A stretch of 10,842 nucleotides of DNA from Bacteroidota bacterium. Its GTDB lineage: Bacteria; Bacteroidota; Rhodothermia; Rhodothermales; UBA10348. The notes under the pieces were generated by a model that ran no database searches, was not told the DNA's origin, and worked only from the letters and a program-made list of their open reading frames with translations. The position numbers and the translations under genes were made by a program. Below, one piece after another: positions 1-7,126 of the stretch (position 1 is its first letter; the number at the start of each line of letters is the position of its first letter). The DNA lies in assembly GCA_027620595.1 (NCBI GenBank), contig JAQCDI010000053.1:1-10842 (forward strand), in the 5' to 3' direction.

Positions 1-2
1 CG

Positions 3-854
3 CAGACCCTGCTCACGATCCGGCACAAGGGTCGTCAGAAGGATGCCCTCAAACAGGCGGGCATCCCGCTCGGAGCCTACCGGAACTGTGCCACGCTGGA
101 GGAAGCCTCCGACTGCCTGTCCGCCTGGGGCGGGAAGGCGGTGGCCAAACGCTTCGAAGGATCCTATGACGGGTATGGCAACGCCACGGTCACCTCGAGA
201 GAGGAACTGGAAGCGGCATGGGCAGACCTTGCCGATCATGACGGACTGCTGATGGAAGCCTTCGTACCGTTCGTCCGGGAGCTTGCCGTCATGGTAGCGC
301 GTCGTCCCTCTGGCCTAAGGGAAGTTTATCCGGTCGTGGAAACCGAGCAAAAGGATCACCGCTGTCACGCTGTGATCGCCCCGGCCCGCATTGCGGAATC
401 CACGTCGGACGCAGCGCGCAGGGCCGCGCTTCAGGCGGCTGAAGCCGTTCAGCTCGTGGGAATGCTGGGTGTGGAGTTGTTTGAACTCGAGGACGGACGG
501 ATCCTGCTCAATGAACTGGCTCCCCGCCCGCACAATACCGGACACTACACGATCGAGGCCTGCCATGCGTCACAGTTCGAGAACCACGCCCGCTCGATCC
601 TGGATCTACCGCTGGGATCGTCCGGGATGCGGGTTCCGGTTGCCGTCATGATCAACGTCCTGGGTCATCGCGCGGGTACCGTACGGACCGATGGCTATGC
701 CGAAGCCCTGGACCTGGCTGACGTCGGCGTCCACCTTTATGGCAAGGAAGAAGCGCGTCCGAAGCGCAAAATGGGTCATGTGACGGCCACGGGAACCGAT
801 GTCCAGACAGTCCGCGCCCGCGCAGAGCAAGCCGCCAACCTCATCCACCTTTGA
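3..854 (+). CDS. purK: N5-carboxyaminoimidazole ribonucleotide synthase, 5'-truncated by window edge
   Basis: PurK uses ATP and bicarbonate to convert AIR to N5-CAIR in cytoplasmic de novo purine synthesis; PurE then converts N5-CAIR to CAIR. The frame is open from base 3, so the start lies outside the window. 283 residues are visible, and about 90 N-terminal residues (the pre-ATP-grasp fold) should be missing compared with the usual 360-390. The ATP-grasp fold is recognisable: the glycine-rich loop GSYDGYGN near base 160, an acidic segment LMEAFVPFVRELAVMV, and the hallmark NELAPRPHNTGHYTIEAC followed by SQFENH around bases 510-590, which carries ATP/metal-binding and family-specific residues. 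The end of the protein matches the small C-terminal PurK domain. The next gene, purE, starts 14 bases after the TGA. The order purK-purE is the reverse of the E. coli purEK order. The GTG at 141 is an internal codon, not a start. Confidence 0.95.
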   Translation, partial: QTLLTIRHKGRQKDALKQAGIPLGAYRNCATLEEASDCLSAWGGKAVAKRFEGSYDGYGNATVTSREELEAAWADLADHDGLLMEAFVPFVRELAVMVARRPSGLREVYPVVETEQKDHRCHAVIAPARIAESTSDAARRAALQAAEAVQLVGMLGVELFELEDGRILLNELAPRPHNTGHYTIEACHASQFENHARSILDLPLGSSGMRVPVAVMINVLGHRAGTVRTDGYAEALDLADVGVHLYGKEEARPKRKMGHVTATGTDVQTVRARAEQAANLIHL

Positions 855-868
855 AACCCGGATACATC

Positions 869-1381
869 ATGTCCAGCACCTCACCCCTCGTCGGAATCGC
901 CATGGGTAGCCAGTCCGACTGGCCTGTCATGGAGGCCGCAGCAGACCTGTTGGCCGAGTTCGGGGTGCCTTTCGAAGCTCGGGTCCTGAGTGCCCACCGC
1001 ACCCCCGAAGCCATGACCGCCTATGCCGAGTCGGCCGCATCGCGAGGGATCCGCGTCATCATTGCCGGCGCCGGTGGCGCCGCACATCTTCCGGGCATGA
1101 TGGCCGCCTCCACCGCCTTGCCGGTCATTGGCGTACCCGTACCCACCCGTCACCTGCAGGGCCTCGATTCCCTGCTCTCAATTGTCCAGATGCCGGGCGG
1201 TGTGCCTGTGGCCACCGTGGCCATCGGAGGAGCCAAGAATGCCGGACTGCTGGCCGTGCAGATCTTGGCCACCTCGGACGCAGAGCTCATGGAGAGCGTG
1301 CTGACCTACAAGGCGTCCCTGAAGAGCCTGGTCCGGGATATGGATCAGGCCGTTTCCGGACTCGCCGCCGACAAATCCTGA
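869..1381 (+). CDS. purE: N5-carboxyaminoimidazole ribonucleotide mutase, class I PurE
   Basis: This 170-residue protein moves the carboxyl group of N5-CAIR to C4, giving CAIR; the family is a cytoplasmic homo-octamer. Class I motifs are present in order: GSQSDW at residues 13-18 (substrate phosphate and ribose binding), VLSAHRTPE at 39-47 with the catalytic His, AGAGGAAHLPGM at 66-77, PVIGVPV at 85-91 and GLDSLLSIVQMPGGVPVATV at 98-117. Length is normal and the gene looks intact. I chose the ATG at 869; an in-frame TTG at 851 would add six residues and overlap the purK stop, but has no Shine-Dalgarno support. The 869 start also lacks a clear Shine-Dalgarno. The adjacent purK makes the pair a complete two-step class I route, and the two genes are probably cotranscribed. 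purE converges on the GWxTD gene across 62 bases. Confidence 0.96.
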   Translation: MSSTSPLVGIAMGSQSDWPVMEAAADLLAEFGVPFEARVLSAHRTPEAMTAYAESAASRGIRVIIAGAGGAAHLPGMMAASTALPVIGVPVPTRHLQGLDSLLSIVQMPGGVPVATVAIGGAKNAGLLAVQILATSDAELMESVLTYKASLKSLVRDMDQAVSGLAADKS

Positions 1382-1443
1382 GGACTGGTCGGCAGCCTTG
1401 ACGGGCAATCCTTTCGGGTCGGCGCCGGCCTTCGAACAGCGGT
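1382..1443. other. Convergent intergenic gap between purE and the GWxTD operon
   Basis: This 62-base gap separates the purE stop from the stop of the minus-strand GWxTD gene, so both transcripts must end in or near it. It holds a GC-rich partial palindrome at 1417-1430 (core CGGCGCCG) that could form a five-pair stem with a four-base loop, including one G-U pair. No T-rich tract follows on either strand, so I cannot call an intrinsic terminator. No small ORF with a credible start was seen. Confidence 0.5.
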
Positions 1444-3885
1444 CTACTCGAGGAACAGGTCCTTGGTCATGTCCACGTCCCGCCCACTGACCTGGTCCTG
1501 GATCGTCACCCGGAGCGTGTACAGACCGGATTCGAGGTTTTCCGCGTCCAGGATCAGGTACTGACCATCCTCGGTGGACTCCACCGAGATCGGCACGCCC
1601 GTTGATACACCCTGACCACCTCCTCCAAAAAGGTTTCGGATGGCACGTCCCACGCCACTGCCACTCTGACGGGGCGTCAGCTCTGCTTCGACCTGGTAGC
1701 GCGATACACCTTCGGCATCGAGCATCAGATTGTAGACCTCGAAGTAGATGTAGATCGGCTGATCGGTTCCGTAGACCGTCCAGGGTGCCGGCTGGATCGA
1801 AAGACCCTTGCGCAGAATGTCTGATCCGCTGACCGGACGACCGTCGAAAGACTCCTCAATCCGGTAGGACAGAAGGATGTCCGACATGGACAGCGCCGAG
1901 CCCGAATAGTCGTGAACGTCCACTTCGCGTCGTTGCACGGCTACCGTTCCTCCACCCACCGTTTCGAACTCCACGGAAATCTCGTGGTGTCCCGGCGGTG
2001 TGCTCATGTGCTCGGTGTCCACCCACAGGTTGGACTCGTCGAAGCGCACGATCTGCGAGGTAGGAAGCCCATAAATGGTCCGGCGGCGCTCCACGAGCAT
2101 GTCCCGGTTCTCCGCCACGACGAACGTGCCCGCATTGGCGGTGATGTTGATGAACTCCGACGCCGGATTGAACTCGTTCGTGATCGGAATGGCGTAGTTC
2201 ACGTACACATCGGTGTTGCCATTCTCTCCCTTGAATGAAGCCACCGCATATGGCAATTCAATCTGGCGCCCCGGCGCCTCATACGCGTATCGCTCCGGCG
2301 TTTCACGGATGGTCTCCTGCGCCTTGATGATGTAGTCATTCACATGCGCAATGGCACCATCGGAGATGTCCTGGGCCGACGGACTGTAGAGCCGGAATTC
2401 CCCGTTCCGGAAAGGATCCTCGAAAACGAATTTGAATTCCCCGTAGTCCCAGATGTTGTAGGTATTGGCTTCTTCGAACATGTCCCATCCGGAACCGAAC
2501 CGTCCAACCTGGATGGCCAGTCCCGAGTCACCGGTGGGATCTTCGATGTTACCGCGCTTGTCCGGTGCGCCCTGCATGACGCCCGAGCCCGATCGCGGGA
2601 TGATGACCACATCGCCCTGCGGGACGCCATAGCGCACCAGGATCTGTCCTCTTTCGGTGTTCCAGCCCTTCAGGTCCACGTCAGGCGCTCCGTAGAGCAG
2701 GTCAGCGTAGGTCAGACGGGCAAAATGCTCCATCTTGCGCTCATTGTAGGGCGTGAGATAGCGGGGGTCCTTGGACGTCCAGAACCGGGAAGTGTATGCA
2801 GCCTCGTCACGACGGTAGGCATCCAGTTCCTTCTCGGGAAGGATGTTCTCAATGTGCGTGTAGGCGTAGTCCGTGTCGGAATCCATGTACCGGAATGCCG
2901 TCTCAAAGGACTTGGAGGCGGCTTCCATGTTACCCAGATTGTAGTGGGTGTAGCCGTGGTAGGTCCAGGTCTCCGGATCTTCCGGGAAGAAGACGTACAT
3001 CTGGGACAGCATCTCGAGTGCTTCCTCAAACTCACCCTTCAGAGCATAGATCTCCATCAGGTGGTCGTAGACCGAGCGCTGCCGGGGATCGGAGTCGAGT
3101 GCCGCATGGAGGTGATAGATGGCCCGGTCGTAGGCCTCTTGGGCTCGTCCAGAAAGGTCGATCACCGGAATGCCCTGCTTTTCGAGCGCTTCCACGTCGA
3201 ATTCGTCGGCCATGAACACCTGGTTGGGCATCCACGAAGCGCCGGCCTGGTTCATCAGTTCAGGTACTTCAAACTCGTCCGTCTGCCCGTTGATCTCTGC
3301 CAGTTCGTTGGCCTGATCCACGAGGTAGCCCGCCATCGGATCATACTCGGTCCGGCTGCGATACTCTGCGCGAAGGAAATCCAGCGCAGGGTACATGAGC
3401 GCATTCCGGTACCGCCAGAAGTCGCGGATATAGGCGGATCCCAGCTCTTCGTGCGCAAAGGAGCTGGTGTCATCGAGCTTCAGGATCTGGATGGCCAGCC
3501 GACGGCGACGCGCTTCCCGGGACTGGTCCACAACGAAAAGAGGCGAGTCGGCCCGCAGCTGCTGCAGCAGGGCCACCATATACTGCACGTTGTCCGGTTC
3601 GATGGCAAGGGCTGCTTCCAGGTGCTTGCCGGCTTCCCGCACATCACGCAGGTCCGTTTCCCAGTAGAGGCGTGCCAGCAGGAAATGGGCCTCCGCATTC
3701 TGGTCGTCCTGCTGGAGGGCCAGATTGAAGTGTGAGACGGCCTGGGTGTACTCTCCGCCGCGGAAGGCCAGGATGCCACTGGCCATCGGGTCGGTGTCCT
3801 GGGCCCGAGCGGGCGCGGACAGGAACAGCGTCATGAGAAGAAGACCGGCCAGGCGGATCCAATGTGATTGATGCTGGGCGTTCAT
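1444..3885 (-). CDS. Exported TPR/GWxTD-domain protein 1
   Basis: Function unknown; the family is exported and typical of Bacteroidota-like genomes. The 813-residue product starts with a signal peptide (hydrophobic core about residues 12-24) and a likely signal peptidase I site after ARA at 26-28, leaving Gln29. TPR-like helical pairs are visible at about 36-110 and 250-335, the latter with GEFEEALEMLSQMYVFFPED and a following NLGNMEAASKSF repeat. A GWxTD core follows: the lead-in FWTSKDPRYLTPYNERK at 368-384 and the signature GWNTERGQILVRYGVPQ at 407-423, with Glu where the family name has Asp. Residues 540-813 look beta-rich, with a Gly-rich loop at 754-758 and a closing strand around YLILDAENLESGLYTLRV (776-793). 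It is the last gene of the minus-strand module, 53 bases after the DUF4249-like gene, and is paralogous to the gene at 7127-9418. The ATG at 3885 fits the signal peptide; no good Shine-Dalgarno precedes it. Confidence 0.85.
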   Translation of the reverse strand: MNAQHQSHWIRLAGLLLMTLFLSAPARAQDTDPMASGILAFRGGEYTQAVSHFNLALQQDDQNAEAHFLLARLYWETDLRDVREAGKHLEAALAIEPDNVQYMVALLQQLRADSPLFVVDQSREARRRRLAIQILKLDDTSSFAHEELGSAYIRDFWRYRNALMYPALDFLRAEYRSRTEYDPMAGYLVDQANELAEINGQTDEFEVPELMNQAGASWMPNQVFMADEFDVEALEKQGIPVIDLSGRAQEAYDRAIYHLHAALDSDPRQRSVYDHLMEIYALKGEFEEALEMLSQMYVFFPEDPETWTYHGYTHYNLGNMEAASKSFETAFRYMDSDTDYAYTHIENILPEKELDAYRRDEAAYTSRFWTSKDPRYLTPYNERKMEHFARLTYADLLYGAPDVDLKGWNTERGQILVRYGVPQGDVVIIPRSGSGVMQGAPDKRGNIEDPTGDSGLAIQVGRFGSGWDMFEEANTYNIWDYGEFKFVFEDPFRNGEFRLYSPSAQDISDGAIAHVNDYIIKAQETIRETPERYAYEAPGRQIELPYAVASFKGENGNTDVYVNYAIPITNEFNPASEFINITANAGTFVVAENRDMLVERRRTIYGLPTSQIVRFDESNLWVDTEHMSTPPGHHEISVEFETVGGGTVAVQRREVDVHDYSGSALSMSDILLSYRIEESFDGRPVSGSDILRKGLSIQPAPWTVYGTDQPIYIYFEVYNLMLDAEGVSRYQVEAELTPRQSGSGVGRAIRNLFGGGGQGVSTGVPISVESTEDGQYLILDAENLESGLYTLRVTIQDQVSGRDVDMTKDLFLE

Positions 3886-3938
3886 GACAGGATACCGATG
3901 TGAAACGTTACTCAGGCGGTGGCAGATACGAGGGCCGT
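3886..3938 (-). other. 53-base spacer before the last gene of the module
   Basis: This spacer lies between the DUF4249-like stop and the GWxTD protein 1 start. I looked for a Bacteroidota-type promoter (TTTG and TAnnTTTG elements) and found only a poor resemblance (TAACGTTTC on the minus strand). No hairpin with a T-tract is present, so read-through from the upstream genes is more likely than a separate promoter, although a weak one cannot be excluded. Confidence 0.4.
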
Positions 3939-4832
3939 TTACTCTACAGAGAACCCGGCGTTTCGTTCATCCTGCTCTTCCATCTCAAATTCGAAACGGT
4001 CGAAATACCCTCCTCCGACAAACCCGAACCCATCCTGAACATTGCTGAACGTTCCCGGCTGGACCAGGAGCTCGGGGTCGAAGCTGCCCACAGGACTCAC
4101 CCAATCTGCAGAGGTCACGAAGGCGCGAACCTCCACCCGATCGAGGAAAATCGGGTCTCTACCCGGTTGGAGACCTAGGGCACCGAAGACGATTCCGAGA
4201 TCCCCCGAGGGTATGATATAGACGCGCCACGTACCGTCGCCGTTTTCTTCCACGCGACCACTCCGAATATCCACCCGAGTGGTCGTCGTATCGCTTCGAT
4301 CGGGGAACGGAACGCGCACGTGATACGAAACCTGCGTCTGCAGCAAGCGCGGGACGCTCGACCACTCCAGGTGGATGACCACTTGACTCCGTGCCGAAGC
4401 AATATCAACGATGCGTGCCTCTCCGTCCGGAGGCGTACGTACGTCCACGGAAGTGGAACGACCATCTGACGCGGTGACCGACAGGGTATAGGGTGTATCG
4501 AAGTCGGCGCGGAACGGAGCATGGAATACGTGCCCCAGTGACAGGTCATCGAACACAACGACGGAGTCCCGCCACGAGACCGTCTCCCCCGTCCGCGCAT
4601 TCACGCTGCGCACAATGGCATCCATGGGCTCGTTGCGGGTGCGTTCCAGGACCCCATCTATCGAGAAAATCCGGATGGCCTGCCGGTCCGACGTGGGATC
4701 TAGGAATCCGTACAGCGTGTAGGCCTCGTCAGTGGAGAGGACCGGATCAACCGCCTCTTCGCATCCCAGCGTGCTCAACACGACCAGGCACAGCAGCAGC
4801 CCTCGGGTCATATGCATCTTGTCCATGATCAT
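3939..4832 (-). CDS. DUF4249-like outer-membrane lipoprotein
   Basis: This 297-residue protein has a short basic start, a hydrophobic stretch at residues 11-23 and a Cys at 24 in the context STLGC, followed by EEAVDP. This suggests lipidation by signal peptidase II, with a loose lipobox because Thr sits at -3. The body is predicted beta-rich, with strands such as YTLSVTASDG (115-124) and RVEVRAFVTS (232-241). The C-terminal TFSNVQDGFGFVGGGYFDRF (261-280) resembles the end of DUF4249 proteins, where an SN..GG.G.F pattern recurs. DUF4249 proteins are generally found next to TonB-dependent receptors in Bacteroidota, as here. The start overlaps the receptor stop by 4 bases (ATGA), which suggests translational coupling; in-frame ATGs at residues 3, 6 and 8 are alternatives. 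A role as a partner or cap of the receptor is inference. Family membership rests on motif and context only. Confidence 0.68.
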   Translation of the reverse strand: MIMDKMHMTRGLLLCLVVLSTLGCEEAVDPVLSTDEAYTLYGFLDPTSDRQAIRIFSIDGVLERTRNEPMDAIVRSVNARTGETVSWRDSVVVFDDLSLGHVFHAPFRADFDTPYTLSVTASDGRSTSVDVRTPPDGEARIVDIASARSQVVIHLEWSSVPRLLQTQVSYHVRVPFPDRSDTTTTRVDIRSGRVEENGDGTWRVYIIPSGDLGIVFGALGLQPGRDPIFLDRVEVRAFVTSADWVSPVGSFDPELLVQPGTFSNVQDGFGFVGGGYFDRFEFEMEEQDERNAGFSVE

Positions 4833-7126
4833 TCAAAAGCGAGTTTCAGACCCACGGTGGGGATGAACGGAAGCTGGTCCACCCGTCGCAGCGTGAAGAC
4901 ATCCAGATAGAAGAGATTCTGCCGGTCGTAGATGTTGATTACCCCGGCATGGGTCGTCAGAATGGCACTCCCGGGAAGGCTGAAATCACGTTGGGCGGTA
5001 ATATCCAGGCGGTGATATGTAGGCAGGATCCCGTTGTAGGGCTCTTCATAGATGACGCGGCGGTTTCCGGATTCCCGGAATACGTCGAGATCCCCGTCCA
5101 CGATCATGAAGCCGTCAAACCCGAGTGCGCGACTGTACGGAAGCCCGGAACCGAATTGCCACCGCACATCCAGGTCAAAGGGTTTGAGATCCAGGGAGGC
5201 TACCACGTTGACCTGATGGCGACGGTCATGCGCCGGTCGGAAATCCAGATCCTTGTCACCGTACCATAATTCCAGCGACTCCTGTTTGGCCGTGTACCGA
5301 ACGTTGGACAATCCGTAGGTCACGAATCCAGAAAACGGTTTGTTCTTGTATTCCACGCGGAAGTCGGCTCCCAATACCCGACCTTCGGCCGGCTGGATGC
5401 GCGTCGTGAAACGCGGATAGGCCGTCCATTCGGGAATGAACAGGTTGTTCAGCTTTTTCCCGTACCCTTCCACGCTGACTTCCAGGCGCTGGGTAACAGC
5501 CCGACGATAGCCGACGATGGCATGGATGGCTTCGGGTACGCCCTGGTCGAAGGTACTTGTGGTCCACGCCGTAAAGATCCCCGCAGCATCACGACGGTCT
5601 GTCAGCCCTACGATCTCCTGATGGAACATCCCGGCAGCCAGGGTGAACTCGTCCCGCTCCCGCACCTTTATCGCGCGCAACCGGGGTTCCAGGAACCCGG
5701 TATCCTGACTGGGAAACGAGTGGATGCGCAGTCCGGCCCTGACCCGCCATCCCCACGGAAGCATGAACTCGGGTTCGAGGTAGGCGCCGACTTCTGTTGC
5801 GTATTCCTTCCGGTAGAAAAAGCCCTGATACAATCCATCGAGGCTGCTCACCAGTTCCAGGGTGCGGGCAAACAATCCCCAACGCACTTCGGAATTGCGA
5901 TGGTAGTGCGTCACGTTGACCGTGGTGTTGGCACTCGAGAGTTTGGAGAACCGCACCTCTTCCGTAAGACCCGTCTGCGCCGACTTCAGCCGTGAGCCAG
6001 AGACAATGAACTCCGCCATGATGGGGAATGCCCGGGGGAAGACCAGGTAGCGGGCCGAAGCGGCCCGGTTCTCCCACTCCACGAATTCCGCGTCTTCCAG
6101 ATCGTTGCCTTCGAATACCGATCCGCGGTCGTTGGTCCGAAGCAGCGAAAGGGACAACTGTGTGTTGGCGTTGATGAAGGCGTGTGTCTTGGCAAAGAAG
6201 TCGTCGAATTCGAACGGCAGCTCGTCATCGACCAGACGGCTCGCCCCTTCCTCGATCACACTCTGACGGTAGGAAACGAGGAACGAGACGAGGTCCACCG
6301 CAATGGGCCCTTCGAGGGAGAACCCGGACACGAACGGCGCCACAGTGGCCGACCCTGCGTACCCCTTCTTGTCCCCGTTCCGGCTCTTAATATCAATAAC
6401 GCTTGAAATGCGGCCGCCGTACTGGCTGGTATATCCGCCAGCGAAAATGTCCACCTGTTGCAGGATCTCCGATGGAAACGAAGAAAAGAAGCCCAGGATG
6501 TGGAAAGGTTGATAGACCCACATCCCATCGAGGAGAACCAGGTTCTGCCACGGCTCTCCCCCCCTGATGAAGAGCTGACCGCCGCGATCCCCGATGGACA
6601 CGATCCCTGGCATGGTCGTCAGGAAATTGATCAGATCACCGGAAACGTCAGGGGACGGAATCCGCTCCACATCTGCCGGGCGAACCGTGGTCTGTCCGGC
6701 CAGGACCCGGGCCATTCCCACATCCGAATCCGACTCAACGACTACCTCGTCCAGCTCGGTTTCGCCTTCCTCAAGAACAATGTTGATGATGCGTCGATCC
6801 CCCTCTCCGATATCGAGGGAATCCGTCCAGGTCCGGAATCCGACAAAGGTGGCACGGAAATCATAGCGTCCAGAGGCAATCTGGGCCAACGCATAGATAC
6901 CATCTGATCCCGATGCGGTCCCGATGACCAATGCGCCGTCCCGATACAACGCCAGGTTGACACCCTGCAGGGGCTCTCCGTCATGGGCGGCCACCACGGT
7001 CCCTCGAACGATGGACTGCTGCGCCATGGAATAACCGGGGGATCCGGCCATCAGGAAAAGGCCCGCCAGCACCATGCCCGCGAACTGGATCCGTTTTTTT
7101 GTCGCTATTCCGTTGATTGCGCTCAT
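4829..7126 (-). CDS. TonB-dependent outer-membrane receptor with carboxypeptidase-regulatory-like domain
   Basis: This 765-residue protein should be an energised outer-membrane importer of unknown substrate. The signal peptide spans about residues 1-35, with cleavage after SMA and Gln36 as the new N-terminus. Residues 38-118 form a carboxypeptidase-regulatory-like Ig domain (RGTVVAAHDGEPLQGVNLAL and GSDGIYALAQIASGRYDF). A TonB-box-like ELDEVVVES lies at 124-132. The plug is at about 140-250, with GQLFIRGGEPWQNLVLLDG at 183-201 and GGYTSQYGGRISSVIDIKS at 230-248. The rest alternates as a beta-barrel; FGSGLPYSRA and the later PTYHRLDIT and VINIYDRQNLFYLDV segments match the terminal strands of Bacteroidota receptors. 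It is shorter than SusC-type proteins (about 1000 residues), and no SusD gene adjoins; the DUF4249-like gene takes that place. The start codon abuts the stop of the upstream GWxTD gene and has no properly spaced Shine-Dalgarno. An A7 run encodes residues 9-11. The last residue is Glu after Phe, unlike the usual aromatic end. Confidence 0.92.
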   Translation of the reverse strand: MSAINGIATKKRIQFAGMVLAGLFLMAGSPGYSMAQQSIVRGTVVAAHDGEPLQGVNLALYRDGALVIGTASGSDGIYALAQIASGRYDFRATFVGFRTWTDSLDIGEGDRRIINIVLEEGETELDEVVVESDSDVGMARVLAGQTTVRPADVERIPSPDVSGDLINFLTTMPGIVSIGDRGGQLFIRGGEPWQNLVLLDGMWVYQPFHILGFFSSFPSEILQQVDIFAGGYTSQYGGRISSVIDIKSRNGDKKGYAGSATVAPFVSGFSLEGPIAVDLVSFLVSYRQSVIEEGASRLVDDELPFEFDDFFAKTHAFINANTQLSLSLLRTNDRGSVFEGNDLEDAEFVEWENRAASARYLVFPRAFPIMAEFIVSGSRLKSAQTGLTEEVRFSKLSSANTTVNVTHYHRNSEVRWGLFARTLELVSSLDGLYQGFFYRKEYATEVGAYLEPEFMLPWGWRVRAGLRIHSFPSQDTGFLEPRLRAIKVRERDEFTLAAGMFHQEIVGLTDRRDAAGIFTAWTTSTFDQGVPEAIHAIVGYRRAVTQRLEVSVEGYGKKLNNLFIPEWTAYPRFTTRIQPAEGRVLGADFRVEYKNKPFSGFVTYGLSNVRYTAKQESLELWYGDKDLDFRPAHDRRHQVNVVASLDLKPFDLDVRWQFGSGLPYSRALGFDGFMIVDGDLDVFRESGNRRVIYEEPYNGILPTYHRLDITAQRDFSLPGSAILTTHAGVINIYDRQNLFYLDVFTLRRVDQLPFIPTVGLKLAFE

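Noticed and set aside
851..868. TTG start for purE overlapping the purK stop
   Set aside because: No Shine-Dalgarno, and the six added residues have no counterpart in the PurE family; the ATG at 869 fits family length.
1417..1430. Possible intrinsic terminator between convergent purE and the GWxTD gene
   Set aside because: The stem is short, includes a G-U pair, has almost no loop space, and no T-tract follows on either strand.
2344..3735. 463-codon plus-strand ORF antisense to GWxTD protein 1
   Set aside because: The minus-strand frame has a signal peptide, TPR-like repeats and a family motif. The plus-strand product has none, and long antisense frames are expected from the codon bias of GC-rich genes.
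3886..3938. Possible separate promoter for GWxTD protein 1
   Set aside because: Only a poor match to the Bacteroidota TTTG/TAnnTTTG promoter pattern could be found.
3900..4178. 92-codon plus-strand ORF beginning in the spacer between the DUF4249-like gene and GWxTD protein 1
   Set aside because: Most of it is antisense to the DUF4249-like gene, and no domain or convincing ribosome-binding site is seen.
5522..6077. Overlapping plus- and minus-strand ORFs of about 160 codons inside the TonB receptor gene
   Set aside because: The receptor frame is continuous and matches its family across this region; the others lack any domain.
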